Assembly (NCBI GenBank): GCA_964613385.1
Contig: CAZTGZ010000006.1
Span: forward strand, 51,190 to 115,189
Direction of reading: 5' to 3'
Length of the DNA stretch: 64,000 nucleotides
Source: CAZTGZ01 sp964613385
GTDB lineage: Bacteria > Bacteroidota > Bacteroidia > NS11-12g > UBA9320
A program made the translations under genes and the position numbers. Under the pieces are notes generated by a model. The model did not search any database. It saw only the letters and a list, made by a program, of their open reading frames with translations, and was not told the origin of the DNA. Shown here one piece after another: positions 45,493 through 54,110 of this stretch. How positions within the stretch are numbered: the first letter of the stretch is position 1; each line of letters starts with the position of its first letter.

Positions 45493-48400
45493 ATGTCAAA
45501 GAACCAACAATACTGGAAAGGCTTAGAGGAACTGAACCTGAATTCAGAGTATCTTGAGTCCAGAAAGAATGAATTTTCAGAAGGATTACCTCTGGAAGAA
45601 GCATTTAACGGCGAATACACTTTTAATACCAATAGAAGAGATTTCTTAAAGTATTTTGGTTTCAGTGTAGCAGCGGTTACTCTGGCTGCTTGTAATAAAG
45701 CACCCGTAAAATATGCAATACCTTATGTGGTTAAACCAGAACAGGTTACCCCGGGTATGCCCCTGTATTACGCAACCAATTTGGGTGTTTACGGAGAAGG
45801 ATTTCCTATCATCGTTAAAGTGCGCGAAGGCCGCCCGATAAAAATCGATGGAAACGATCAGGCGGAAATGTTCGGCGGCGGATTGTGTGGCACGGGACAA
45901 GCGAGTATATTGTCACTGTATGATACATCTCGCTTCAAACATCCAATGGTGCAGAAGAAAGCGGTTGAAGATTGGGCTCAGGTAGACAAAGAAGTTATTT
46001 CAAAACTGGATCAACTTCAGGCAGCCGGATCAGGAATTCGTATCGTTACCAGAACAACTACCAGCCCGGTGATGAAGTCAGCCTTGAATGCGTTCAGCAC
46101 CAAATATACCCAGGCCAAGCAGGTTGTGTATGATCCTTTTTCCTACAGTGGAATTTTGGATGCCAATGCTTCGGCTTTCGGTAAAAGGGTAGTTCCCAAT
46201 TACCAATTCGATCAGGCCAAAGTGATTGTAAGTTTTGGAGCTGACTTTTTAGGTACATGGATCAGCCCTGTTCGCTTTTCTTCGGACTACAAAAAGAATC
46301 GCAAACCTTCAGAAGGTATGTCGAGACATATTCAATTCGAAGCATTGATGAGTCTTACCGGTTCTAATGCGGATGTTCGTATTCCGATGAGAGCAGGTCT
46401 GGAAGGTGTTTATATCACAACCCTGTACAATAAAATTGCAGCCTTGGCCGGTGTGGCTCCATTGGCGGTACCGAACAACCGCGAATTAGCTGGTGATGCC
46501 ATCGCTCACGCTGCCAAAGACTTGTGGAATGCAAAAGGTAAATCCCTCGTCATTTCCGGAAGTAATGATGTAAATGTTCAGCTTATCGTAAATGGTATCA
46601 ATTCTCTTTTGCAGAATTATGGTACCACCATCGATTTAGATAATCACAGTAATATTTCAGCCTACGAAGAAGCGGGGTTTGCCCGTTTTATGGATGAATT
46701 GGAAAATGGAACAGTAAAAGGGGTGATTTTTGTGAATTGCAACCCTGTTTACGCCCATCCTTCAGCAGATCGACTGAAAAAAGCCCTGAAAAAGGCTAAT
46801 TTAGTTGTTTCTACCGCATCTACCATTGATGAAACTACCGAATTAGCGGGCATAGTAGCTCCTGATTCTCATTTCCTCGAATCATGGGATATTCTGGAAC
46901 CATATAATGGGTATTTTGTGTTTTCACAACCTACCATTGGCAATGTTTTCAATACCCGCCAATCATTTGAGAGCTTGCTGACTTGGGCTGGTCAGGCACC
47001 TGCTGCATCCGGCGATAAAAGTGCAGCCTACAATTATGTTCAAAATATTTGTGCCACCTGGGTAGGAGCCGATTGGAATAAATCTCTCCACGACGGTATA
47101 TTTATTAAATCCAAAGCGATTCCAACCGTACCTTCCATGAACGTTCTTTTGGGTGCAGCCGCAACTGCTGCTGCTCAAAATCCAAAAGGAGAAATGGATT
47201 TGGTGTTGTACCAGAAAATAGGGCCGAGAGATGGAACCTGGTCAAATAACCCTTGGGTACATGAGTTACCCGATCCGATAACCAAAGTTTGTTACGATAA
47301 CTACCTGTCTATTGGAATTACCGATGCCAAAGCCATGAATTTGGAGCAAGGAGATTTCGTTAGTGTATCTGTAAACGGACGCACCGTTGAAAATCTGCCG
47401 GTATTGTTGCAGCCGGGACAAGCAAGGGGCACAGTTGGCGTAGCCTTGGGTTATGGCCGCATGGTTGCTGATCAGGTTAACAATGATTTGCGCGATTTAG
47501 GTAAAAATGCCTATGGTCTGGCTTCGATAAGCCAAACAGGAACGCAATACATTGTTTCGGGCGTTAAAATTGAGAAAACCGGTTCCGGATATACATTTGC
47601 TCAGACTCAGACCCACCAGAGCATGGAGGGGCGCGATATTGTAAGAGAAGCGACTCTGGCTGAATACAAAGAAGATCCATACGTTAAAAATCATAAACAT
47701 CACAACCTGGTTTCTCTTTGGGAAGAATACGACTATACCAAAGGTCACCACTGGGGTATGGCAATCGACCTGAATGCATGTACCGGTTGTGGAGCCTGCG
47801 TGGTGAGCTGCAGCATTGAAAACAACGTTCCGGTTGTAGGTAGAAATGAAGTGAGAAGGAGACGTGAAATGCATTGGATCCGTGTAGATCGCTACTATAG
47901 TTTCCCAACAGAAAATGGATGGTTAAGCAAAGAGAAGCAAATCAATAAAATACCTTCAACAACCAAGGACGGTGGGGCGTATGCCTATGAAAATGTTCAG
48001 GTTGTGCATATGCCGATGATGTGCCAGCATTGTGACCATGCTCCTTGTGAAACCGTTTGCCCGGTATTGGCAACCACACACAGCAGTGAAGGGTTGAACC
48101 AAATGACCTATAACCGTTGTATCGGTACCAAATATTGCGGAAATAACTGTCCGTATAAGGTAAGAAGATTCAACTGGTTCAGATATAACGATAATGACAA
48201 TTTCGACTATCATTTCAACAATGATTTGGGTAAAATGGTCATCAATCCTGATGTAACTGTGAGAACCAGAGGGGTCATGGAAAAATGTAGTTTCTGTGTT
48301 CAAAATATCCAGGCTGCCAAATTGACTGCCAAGAGAGAAAACAGACAGTTGAAAGACGGTGATGTTAAAACGGCATGTTCCAGATCTTGTCCGGCAGGTG

Positions 48401-48564
48401 CCATCGTTTTTGGAGACATGAACGATCCTCAGAGCGAAATCAGCAAGTTATATAAGAATGAAAGAGCATACCATGTTCTGGAAGAATTAGATACTAAACC
48501 AAGCGTGGTTTATATGACCAGAATCAGAAATGTTGAAACTCAAAAAACTACAACCCATAGTTAA
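45493..48564 (+). CDS. actB: Alternative complex III subunit B, molybdopterin-like/iron-sulfur fusion
   Basis: A 1023-aa fusion of a molybdopterin-oxidoreductase-like region with a four-cluster ferredoxin part. The N-terminus is the extended Tat translocation domain (YWKGLEELN... then NRRDFLKYFGFS, about 46-58). The C-terminal third holds four cysteine groups: CTGCGACVVSC, CQHCDHAPCETVCP, CIGTKYCGNNCPYK, and CSFC with CSRSCPAG, enough for three [4Fe-4S] and one [3Fe-4S] clusters as in known ActB. Family knowledge says the first part does not hold a molybdenum cofactor; no cofactor residue can be verified here. Confidence 0.95.
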   Translation: MSKNQQYWKGLEELNLNSEYLESRKNEFSEGLPLEEAFNGEYTFNTNRRDFLKYFGFSVAAVTLAACNKAPVKYAIPYVVKPEQVTPGMPLYYATNLGVYGEGFPIIVKVREGRPIKIDGNDQAEMFGGGLCGTGQASILSLYDTSRFKHPMVQKKAVEDWAQVDKEVISKLDQLQAAGSGIRIVTRTTTSPVMKSALNAFSTKYTQAKQVVYDPFSYSGILDANASAFGKRVVPNYQFDQAKVIVSFGADFLGTWISPVRFSSDYKKNRKPSEGMSRHIQFEALMSLTGSNADVRIPMRAGLEGVYITTLYNKIAALAGVAPLAVPNNRELAGDAIAHAAKDLWNAKGKSLVISGSNDVNVQLIVNGINSLLQNYGTTIDLDNHSNISAYEEAGFARFMDELENGTVKGVIFVNCNPVYAHPSADRLKKALKKANLVVSTASTIDETTELAGIVAPDSHFLESWDILEPYNGYFVFSQPTIGNVFNTRQSFESLLTWAGQAPAASGDKSAAYNYVQNICATWVGADWNKSLHDGIFIKSKAIPTVPSMNVLLGAAATAAAQNPKGEMDLVLYQKIGPRDGTWSNNPWVHELPDPITKVCYDNYLSIGITDAKAMNLEQGDFVSVSVNGRTVENLPVLLQPGQARGTVGVALGYGRMVADQVNNDLRDLGKNAYGLASISQTGTQYIVSGVKIEKTGSGYTFAQTQTHQSMEGRDIVREATLAEYKEDPYVKNHKHHNLVSLWEEYDYTKGHHWGMAIDLNACTGCGACVVSCSIENNVPVVGRNEVRRRREMHWIRVDRYYSFPTENGWLSKEKQINKIPSTTKDGGAYAYENVQVVHMPMMCQHCDHAPCETVCPVLATTHSSEGLNQMTYNRCIGTKYCGNNCPYKVRRFNWFRYNDNDNFDYHFNNDLGKMVINPDVTVRTRGVMEKCSFCVQNIQAAKLTAKRENRQLKDGDVKTACSRSCPAGAIVFGDMNDPQSEISKLYKNERAYHVLEELDTKPSVVYMTRIRNVETQKTTTHS

Positions 48565-48574
48565 TAGATAAGAA

Positions 48575-49921
48575 ATGTTCGAAGCAGCTATTAGAAACCC
48601 GCTCGTTACCGGTGATAAGAAATACGCCGATGTGAGCAATGACATCTGCAGGCCTATTGAAAATCCCCCAACCAAACAATGGTGGATAGGCTTTTCTATC
48701 TCTTTTGTTTGCCTGCTCTTATTGGCATTAACATTGGGAATTACGACCACTCAAGGTATTGGTACCTGGGGAATCAATAAGACCGTAATGTGGGGTTGGG
48801 ATATCACCAACTTCGTGTTTTGGGTAGGTATTGGTCACGCAGGAACCCTGATCTCGGCCATTCTTCTCCTTTTCAGACAAAAGTGGAGAATGTCCATTAA
48901 CCGTTCAGCAGAGGCGATGACAATTTTCGCCGTAATGTGCGCAGCAATTTTCCCACTCTTCCACATGGGTAGGGTTTGGTTGGGTTACTGGCCATTGCCA
49001 TTACCCAACGGATTTGGGTCTCTTTGGGTTAACTTCAACTCTCCCTTGCTTTGGGACGTGTTTGCAATTTCGACCTATTTCTCTGTTTCTCTGTTGTTTT
49101 GGTATTTGGGATTGATACCCGATATCGCATCTGTAAGAGATAGAGCAACATCAAAAGCACGTAAATTCTGGTATGGCTTTTTTGCCATGGGATGGAATGG
49201 ATCAGCGAGAACCTGGCACAGATATGAGGTCGTTTCATTAATCTTAGCCGGTATTTCTACCCCACTGGTACTTTCAGTACACACCATTGTATCTATGGAC
49301 TTCGCAACTTCTGTGATTCCTGGTTGGCATACGACGATTTTTCCGCCCTATTTCGTTGCAGGTGCGATTTTTTCCGGTTTCGGAATGGTGCTAACCTTGT
49401 TGGTTATTGCCAGAAAAGTGATGAAACTCGAAGATTATATCACCATTGGTCACCTGGAAGCTATGACCAAAGTGGTCATGTTAACGGGTTCCATGGTAGG
49501 CTTGGCGTATTTGACGGAATTTTTTATCGCCTTTTATTCAGGAGTTGAATATGAGCAGTATGCCTTCGCGAACAGAGCATTTGGACCTTATTGGTGGGCA
49601 TATTGGAGTATGATGAGCTGCAATTTGATCGCCCCTCAGGTGTTTTGGTTCAAATGGGCCAGAACAACTCCGTGGTTCATTTTTGTTATGTCCATTATTG
49701 TGAATATCGGAATGTGGTTCGAACGATTTGTAATTATTGTAACCTCTTTGCATAGAGATTATTTACCGTCTTCATGGGTAATGTACGGTCCAACATGGGT
49801 TGAGGTAGGTATATTCATCGGAACGATGGGCTTGTTCTTCACATGTTTCTTCCTGTTTAGCAAGTTTTTACCTGTGGTGAACATGGCAGAAGTTAAGGGA
49901 ATCATTAAAAGTAAAGAGTAA
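48575..49921 (+). CDS. actC: Alternative complex III subunit C, NrfD-like
   Basis: A 448-aa polytopic membrane protein with about ten helices, NrfD/PsrC type. It is a quinol-binding membrane partner of ActB. Features include GIGHAGTLISAILLLFRQKWR (about 88-108) and repeated aromatic/Gly helices with His residues that can act in proton transfer. It starts 10 bases after actB. ActF is a second, related NrfD-like subunit. Confidence 0.95.
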   Translation: MFEAAIRNPLVTGDKKYADVSNDICRPIENPPTKQWWIGFSISFVCLLLLALTLGITTTQGIGTWGINKTVMWGWDITNFVFWVGIGHAGTLISAILLLFRQKWRMSINRSAEAMTIFAVMCAAIFPLFHMGRVWLGYWPLPLPNGFGSLWVNFNSPLLWDVFAISTYFSVSLLFWYLGLIPDIASVRDRATSKARKFWYGFFAMGWNGSARTWHRYEVVSLILAGISTPLVLSVHTIVSMDFATSVIPGWHTTIFPPYFVAGAIFSGFGMVLTLLVIARKVMKLEDYITIGHLEAMTKVVMLTGSMVGLAYLTEFFIAFYSGVEYEQYAFANRAFGPYWWAYWSMMSCNLIAPQVFWFKWARTTPWFIFVMSIIVNIGMWFERFVIIVTSLHRDYLPSSWVMYGPTWVEVGIFIGTMGLFFTCFFLFSKFLPVVNMAEVKGIIKSKE

Positions 49922-49934
49922 TAAAATAACCGAC

Positions 49935-50465
49935 ATGTTAGATAAAAATCTTATTGTAGGCGTATATCAGGAACCCGATCAACTCATAGATGGGGTAACC
50001 AAACTGAGAAAAAATAATGTCGAAGTATTCGACTGTTATACCCCATTTCCGGTTCACAACCTCGACAAAGCCATGGGCATTAAGAGGTCAAATTTGACCA
50101 TTGGTGCATTTTTATGCGGTTCTATCGGATTTCTTACAGGGCTTGTACTCCAATTCTATATGCAGGTATTCGATTGGCCAATGAACATTGGTGGTAAGCC
50201 GGATAACTATCTGATGTTGCCAAGTATGGTTCCGGTTACATTCGAACTTACTATCCTGTGCACAGCGTTCGGTATGGGTATCCTGTTTTTCTACCGGAGC
50301 AAGATGATTCATGGTATCAGGGAAGATGTTCTGGATCGCAGACAAACCAACGATCTACTGCTCTTGACCATCGATGAAGAAACCCTCCACAGCAATCGCG
50401 ATGAGGCCATTCAAATATTGAAGGACTCGGGAGCCATAGAAATCAGAGAACACAAAGGCCATTAA
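49935..50465 (+). CDS. actD: Alternative complex III subunit D (DUF3341)
   Basis: A 176-aa membrane protein with two transmembrane helices (about 56-78 and 97-120), matching DUF3341. The N-terminal cytoplasmic part has the family phrases LIVGVYQEPDQLIDGV and VHNLDKAMGIKRSNLTIGAFLCG. In the known complex ActD is structural, bridging ActC and ActF. It starts 13 bases after actC. Confidence 0.93.
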   Translation: MLDKNLIVGVYQEPDQLIDGVTKLRKNNVEVFDCYTPFPVHNLDKAMGIKRSNLTIGAFLCGSIGFLTGLVLQFYMQVFDWPMNIGGKPDNYLMLPSMVPVTFELTILCTAFGMGILFFYRSKMIHGIREDVLDRRQTNDLLLLTIDEETLHSNRDEAIQILKDSGAIEIREHKGH

Positions 50466-50489
50466 TAAATCAGCAAATTGGATCGACCA

Positions 50490-51146
50490 ATGAAAAGAAA
50501 TTTCAAACAGTTACTGCTCTTAGGATGTATTGCTTCAGGCTTTATTGCATGCACGAGCAGTGGAGATAATCCGGGTATTGAATATGCCCCTGATATGTAT
50601 GTTTCAAAGGGATATGAGCCTTTTTCTCAAGTGACAAAAAGTCCGTATAATCCCAATGGAATGACCATGAGACTGCCCGTAGCCGGATCAGTAGCCAGAG
50701 GACAATTGAATTATATATATCCTTACCCGAATACCGCCGAAGGTTATGAAGCTTCAGCCGCTTTCAGTTCTTGGGTGCCCTTTAATGAAGAAAATCTCGC
50801 TGAAGGGGAAAGATTGTATAACGTTTACTGCTGGAATTGTCACGGAAAAACAGGGGGAAATGACGGACCCGTTATTGCAGGTGGTAAATTTCCGCCTCCA
50901 CCATGGTCTAATTATCAATCAGATTATGTAAAAACCCTGCCCAATGGTAAAATCTATCATACCATTACTTTCGGTAAAGGCTTAATGGGATCTCATGCAT
51001 CTGTATTGAGTCCGGATGAAAGATGGAAGGTCATAGGTTATGTTAAAAGTCTGAGTTTAGGAAAAGAATCAGCAGCTAACGCAGCAGCCGCACCAACGAG
51101 TGCCGATAGTACAGCGAGTGTTCAACCCGATAACACCAATAAATAA
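50490..51146 (+). CDS. actE: Alternative complex III subunit E, monohaem cytochrome c lipoprotein
   Basis: A 218-aa lipoprotein cytochrome: lipobox GFIAC at about 20, one haem motif CWNCHGKTG, and an axial Met candidate in GKGLMGSHAS. It is the probable electron exit of the complex to soluble cytochrome c or an oxidase. The ATG at 50490 (MKRNFKQL) is preferred over a TTG at 50478 because it gives a compact lipoprotein signal. The C-terminal 30 residues are Ala/Ser/Thr-rich. Confidence 0.93.
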   Translation: MKRNFKQLLLLGCIASGFIACTSSGDNPGIEYAPDMYVSKGYEPFSQVTKSPYNPNGMTMRLPVAGSVARGQLNYIYPYPNTAEGYEASAAFSSWVPFNEENLAEGERLYNVYCWNCHGKTGGNDGPVIAGGKFPPPPWSNYQSDYVKTLPNGKIYHTITFGKGLMGSHASVLSPDERWKVIGYVKSLSLGKESAANAAAAPTSADSTASVQPDNTNK

Positions 51147-51161
51147 TAAATTTCGAACATT

Positions 51162-52700
51162 ATGGGTCACCATTATATAAAAGAAATTCAGGAAGAAAGA
51201 TTTGAGTTTACCAGCCGTAACCGTATGGTTTTGGTCGTGGTTTTTGTGTTGGGATTAGTCCTGACCGGGATTGGCGCCTATCAGGTGAGAAGCGATTGGG
51301 ACAAAGGCCAAGCTACAGTGTCAGAAGAGACGCATGCTCCGACAGCCGCCGCACATGCTTCAGAAGAACATGCAGCTCCGGCAGCCAATGATCACGGCGC
51401 AGAAGCACATTCAACTATGGCAACCGATGCTCATGCTTCAGATTCATCTGCAGCCCCGGCAGTTGACGCTCATACTTCTGAAGTACATTCAGCCGATGCT
51501 CATGCAGCTGATGCTCATGCAACGGAAGCCCATACCGCTGAAACTCATGCTTCTGCTGGTGACAATCACGAAAGTGAACACGGCGGACATCATGAAAAAA
51601 CCTGGTTGACACGCATTTGGGCGGTTTTCCTGATGAATAGCTACTATTTTATGCTGTTTTCAGTTGGTGCTTTATTCTTTGTTGCTGTGAATTATGCGGC
51701 AAATGCAGGATGGGCCACTTTGGTGAAGCGCGTTGCAGAATCCATATCTGCCTATTTACCCGTTGCATTCATTACAATTTGTATAGTGGTGTTTTTCGGC
51801 AGAACAGAAATTTACCACTGGTACCAATATATGACCCAGGGTTTAAAAGCAGATCAGGAAGGATTTGATGCGATTCTTGCAGGTAAAACCTGGTTCTTAA
51901 ACAATGGTTTCTTTTTGGTAGGTGTTCCTGTCATCATCGGACTATGGATACTTTTCAGATATATTTTGAGAAAAGCATCCTTGCAGGAAGATGAGCATGG
52001 TGGAATGGATTATTTCAAGAAATCCATCAAATTCTCAGCGGCATTTCTGGTAATATTTGCCTTCAGCTTTAGTATTTTAAGCTGGATTGTGATCATGAGT
52101 ATTGACGCACACTGGTTCAGTACTATTTTTAGCGTATATAATTTCGCCATTTCTTTTGTAACGGGAATGACCATGATCATGTTCTTTACCTTATTCCTGA
52201 AATCAAGAGGATATTTGGAAATAGTTTCCGATGAGGTCATCCATGACATAGGTAAATTTATGTTTGCCTTCAGTATTTTCTGGGCATACATCTGGTTGGC
52301 ACAGTATCTCCTTATTTGGTATGCAAACTTACCTGAAGAGGTGGTTTATTTTGACGCCAGAAGAACACCCGAGTTCAAGCCTTTATTCCTTACCAATATC
52401 ATCATGAATTTTGCTTTGCCTTTCCTAATTCTGATGATGAGAAATGCAAAACGCAACCCTAAAGTGATTTTGGTAGCAGGAAGTATCATTTTATTGGGAC
52501 ATTGGCTGGATGTTTATTTAATGATTATGCCCGGTACACTGGGAAATCATGCCGGAATCGGATTGCTCGAAATAGGCATGACCATGGCATTTGCAGGCGT
52601 ATTTATTTATATCGTCCTGAATAGTTTAAGTAAAGCCAATATATTTCCTAAGAATCACCCGTATCTTTTGGAAAGCGCCAACCACGATGTTGGAGTTTAA
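51162..52700 (+). CDS. actF: Alternative complex III subunit F, NrfD-like with His/Ala-rich loop
   Basis: A 512-aa polytopic membrane protein, the second NrfD-type quinol subunit. One N-terminal helix (about 21-40) is followed by an unusual loop (about 58-146), then about nine more helices. The loop is built from short His-Ala-Glu/Asp/Thr units and holds about 16 histidines; the DNA shows GCTCATGC-type repeats at about 51440-51560. The rest of the protein has GTLGNHAGIGLLEIGMTMAFAG and other ActF-like helices. A rho-independent terminator follows 24 bases later, so no oxidase gene is in this transcript. Confidence 0.93.
   Translation: MGHHYIKEIQEERFEFTSRNRMVLVVVFVLGLVLTGIGAYQVRSDWDKGQATVSEETHAPTAAAHASEEHAAPAANDHGAEAHSTMATDAHASDSSAAPAVDAHTSEVHSADAHAADAHATEAHTAETHASAGDNHESEHGGHHEKTWLTRIWAVFLMNSYYFMLFSVGALFFVAVNYAANAGWATLVKRVAESISAYLPVAFITICIVVFFGRTEIYHWYQYMTQGLKADQEGFDAILAGKTWFLNNGFFLVGVPVIIGLWILFRYILRKASLQEDEHGGMDYFKKSIKFSAAFLVIFAFSFSILSWIVIMSIDAHWFSTIFSVYNFAISFVTGMTMIMFFTLFLKSRGYLEIVSDEVIHDIGKFMFAFSIFWAYIWLAQYLLIWYANLPEEVVYFDARRTPEFKPLFLTNIIMNFALPFLILMMRNAKRNPKVILVAGSIILLGHWLDVYLMIMPGTLGNHAGIGLLEIGMTMAFAGVFIYIVLNSLSKANIFPKNHPYLLESANHDVGV
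51333..51600 (+). repeat. actF: His/Ala-rich low-complexity segment within actF
   Basis: Recurring GCTCATGC/GCACAT units encode AHA, DAHA and EAHT repeats. Roughly 16 of about 90 residues are histidine. It sits between transmembrane helices 1 and 2. The units are imperfect and not of fixed length. Confidence 0.7.
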
Positions 52701-52724
52701 TCTTAAGACCACAACATATATCAT

Positions 52725-52751
52725 GAAAGCCGGTTCTCAAGACCGGCTTTC
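52725..52751 (+). terminator. Rho-independent terminator after actF
   Basis: Ten-base stem GAAAGCCGGT/ACCGGCTTTC with a seven-base loop, followed by TTTATTC. It closes the act operon. On the opposite strand the run is not T-rich. Confidence 0.8.
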
Positions 52752-52810
52752 TTTATTCTATTTGAATCATGAATTCGTCGAAGATTAAAAGGAATAGCAC
52801 AACCAGGGTC

Positions 52811-52818
52811 TATTTTTG
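52811..52818 (+). promoter_or_regulatory. -7 promoter box TATTTTTG before the permease gene
   Basis: Exact TAnnTTTG, ending 5 bases before the TTG start at 52824, and downstream of the act terminator. It implies a nearly leaderless transcript, or it may be a chance match in this AT-rich region. Confidence 0.35.
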
Positions 52819-52823
52819 AGGAG

Positions 52824-54062
52824 TTGGACAGATTATATGAAATATATCATACCCTGCGCAAAAATCCATTGCGCACCATTCTGACCGCTTTTGGAGTAGG
52901 TTGGGGGGTGTTTATGCTCATGGTTATATTGGGAAGTGGCAAAGGATTGGAAAATGGGGTAAAGAGCATGTTTGCCGGTTTTGCCACCAACAGTGTTTTC
53001 TTTTGGGGTCAGTCTACATCAAAAGCATATATGGGATTGCCCAAAGGTCGAAGCATGCATTTTGAAAATGATGACATCGAATATTTAAAAAGGGAAGTTC
53101 CTGGCATCGATGTACTTGCACCCAGAAATCAGTTGGGAGGATTCAGGGGTGGAAACAACGTGACCTACAAAGAAAAAAGCGGTGCGTTTTCGGTGAATGG
53201 AGATATGCCTGAAATAATGGCCATTAATCAGGTATTCATGGATGATGGCAGATTCATCAATGCCCTCGATATAGAAGAAAATCGCAAAGTGGCCATCATA
53301 GGAAAAAGAGTGGTTGACGTGCTGTTCGAAGGGGTGAACCCGATGAAAAAATATATACAGATTAATGGTGTCTATTTCCAGGTAGTCGGCACATTTCACA
53401 CCAAGAGGAGTGGGAGTGAGGCGGAAAGAGACGAACAAACCATATACATTCCATTCACGACCTTCCAAAAGGCATTTAACATGGGAAATTCCATAGGTTG
53501 GTTTGCACTTACCTGTAAAAAGGGTATGAAAGGCAGTCAGATCGAGGCAGATACCCGGGCTGCATTAAACCGAAAGTATAAAGTTGCACCCGATGACGAC
53601 CGGGCTTTCGGAAGTTTTAATGTTGAGGAGCGTTTTGCCAGCATGGAAAATACATTTACCGCAGTCAGAGTGGTATCATGGTTTGTTGGACTGATGACCT
53701 TGTTGGCAGGAATCATCGGAGTGAGTAATATTATGCTCATAACCATTAGAGAAAGAACGCGGGAAATTGGCATCCGACGCGCCATCGGAGCTAAGCCCGG
53801 TGCCATCATTACTCAAATAATTCTGGAAGCTGTTAGCCTGACCTTACTGGCGGGCTATATAGGCATGTTTGCCGGAATCTGGCTACTCGAAGGAATCGGG
53901 AAATTGGGCGCTTCCGGAAATTTCTTCAAGAACCCGGAAGTATCATTGCAAACCGCTTTTACCGCGCTGTTTATCCTGGTTATAGCGGGTGCACTTGCGG
54001 GCATTTTACCCGCAAAAAGGGCTATTTCCATTAAACCGGTCGATGCCCTTCGTTTCGAATGA
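52824..54062 (+). CDS. MacB/FtsX-type ABC transporter permease
   Basis: A 412-aa permease. One N-terminal helix (about 18-38) precedes a MacB periplasmic-core domain (about 50-250), then three C-terminal helices with the FtsX phrase ERTREIGIRRAIGAKPGAII (about 311-330). Such permeases move hydrophobic peptides, lipids or lipoproteins and need a separate ATPase, which is not encoded next to it. The start is TTG at 52824; it gives DRLYEIYHTLRKNPLRT, which aligns with family N-termini, but a start a few codons upstream cannot be excluded. The promoter box overlaps this region. Confidence 0.85.
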   Translation: MDRLYEIYHTLRKNPLRTILTAFGVGWGVFMLMVILGSGKGLENGVKSMFAGFATNSVFFWGQSTSKAYMGLPKGRSMHFENDDIEYLKREVPGIDVLAPRNQLGGFRGGNNVTYKEKSGAFSVNGDMPEIMAINQVFMDDGRFINALDIEENRKVAIIGKRVVDVLFEGVNPMKKYIQINGVYFQVVGTFHTKRSGSEAERDEQTIYIPFTTFQKAFNMGNSIGWFALTCKKGMKGSQIEADTRAALNRKYKVAPDDDRAFGSFNVEERFASMENTFTAVRVVSWFVGLMTLLAGIIGVSNIMLITIRERTREIGIRRAIGAKPGAIITQIILEAVSLTLLAGYIGMFAGIWLLEGIGKLGASGNFFKNPEVSLQTAFTALFILVIAGALAGILPAKRAISIKPVDALRFE

Positions 54063-54077
54063 ACATCTCAATGGTAT

Positions 54078-54085
54078 TATATTTG
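54078..54085 (+). promoter_or_regulatory. -7 promoter box TATATTTG for the T9SS plug gene
   Basis: Exact TAnnTTTG, 25 bases before the ATG at 54111, in the short gap after the permease gene. Confidence 0.5.
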
Positions 54086-54110
54086 CTTTTTTGGCGTTAA
54101 CCCGTATAAT

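Noticed and set aside
51333..51600. CRISPR-like or DNA tandem repeat array
   Set aside because: Units are short, imperfect, in frame with actF and without unique spacers; it is coding low complexity.
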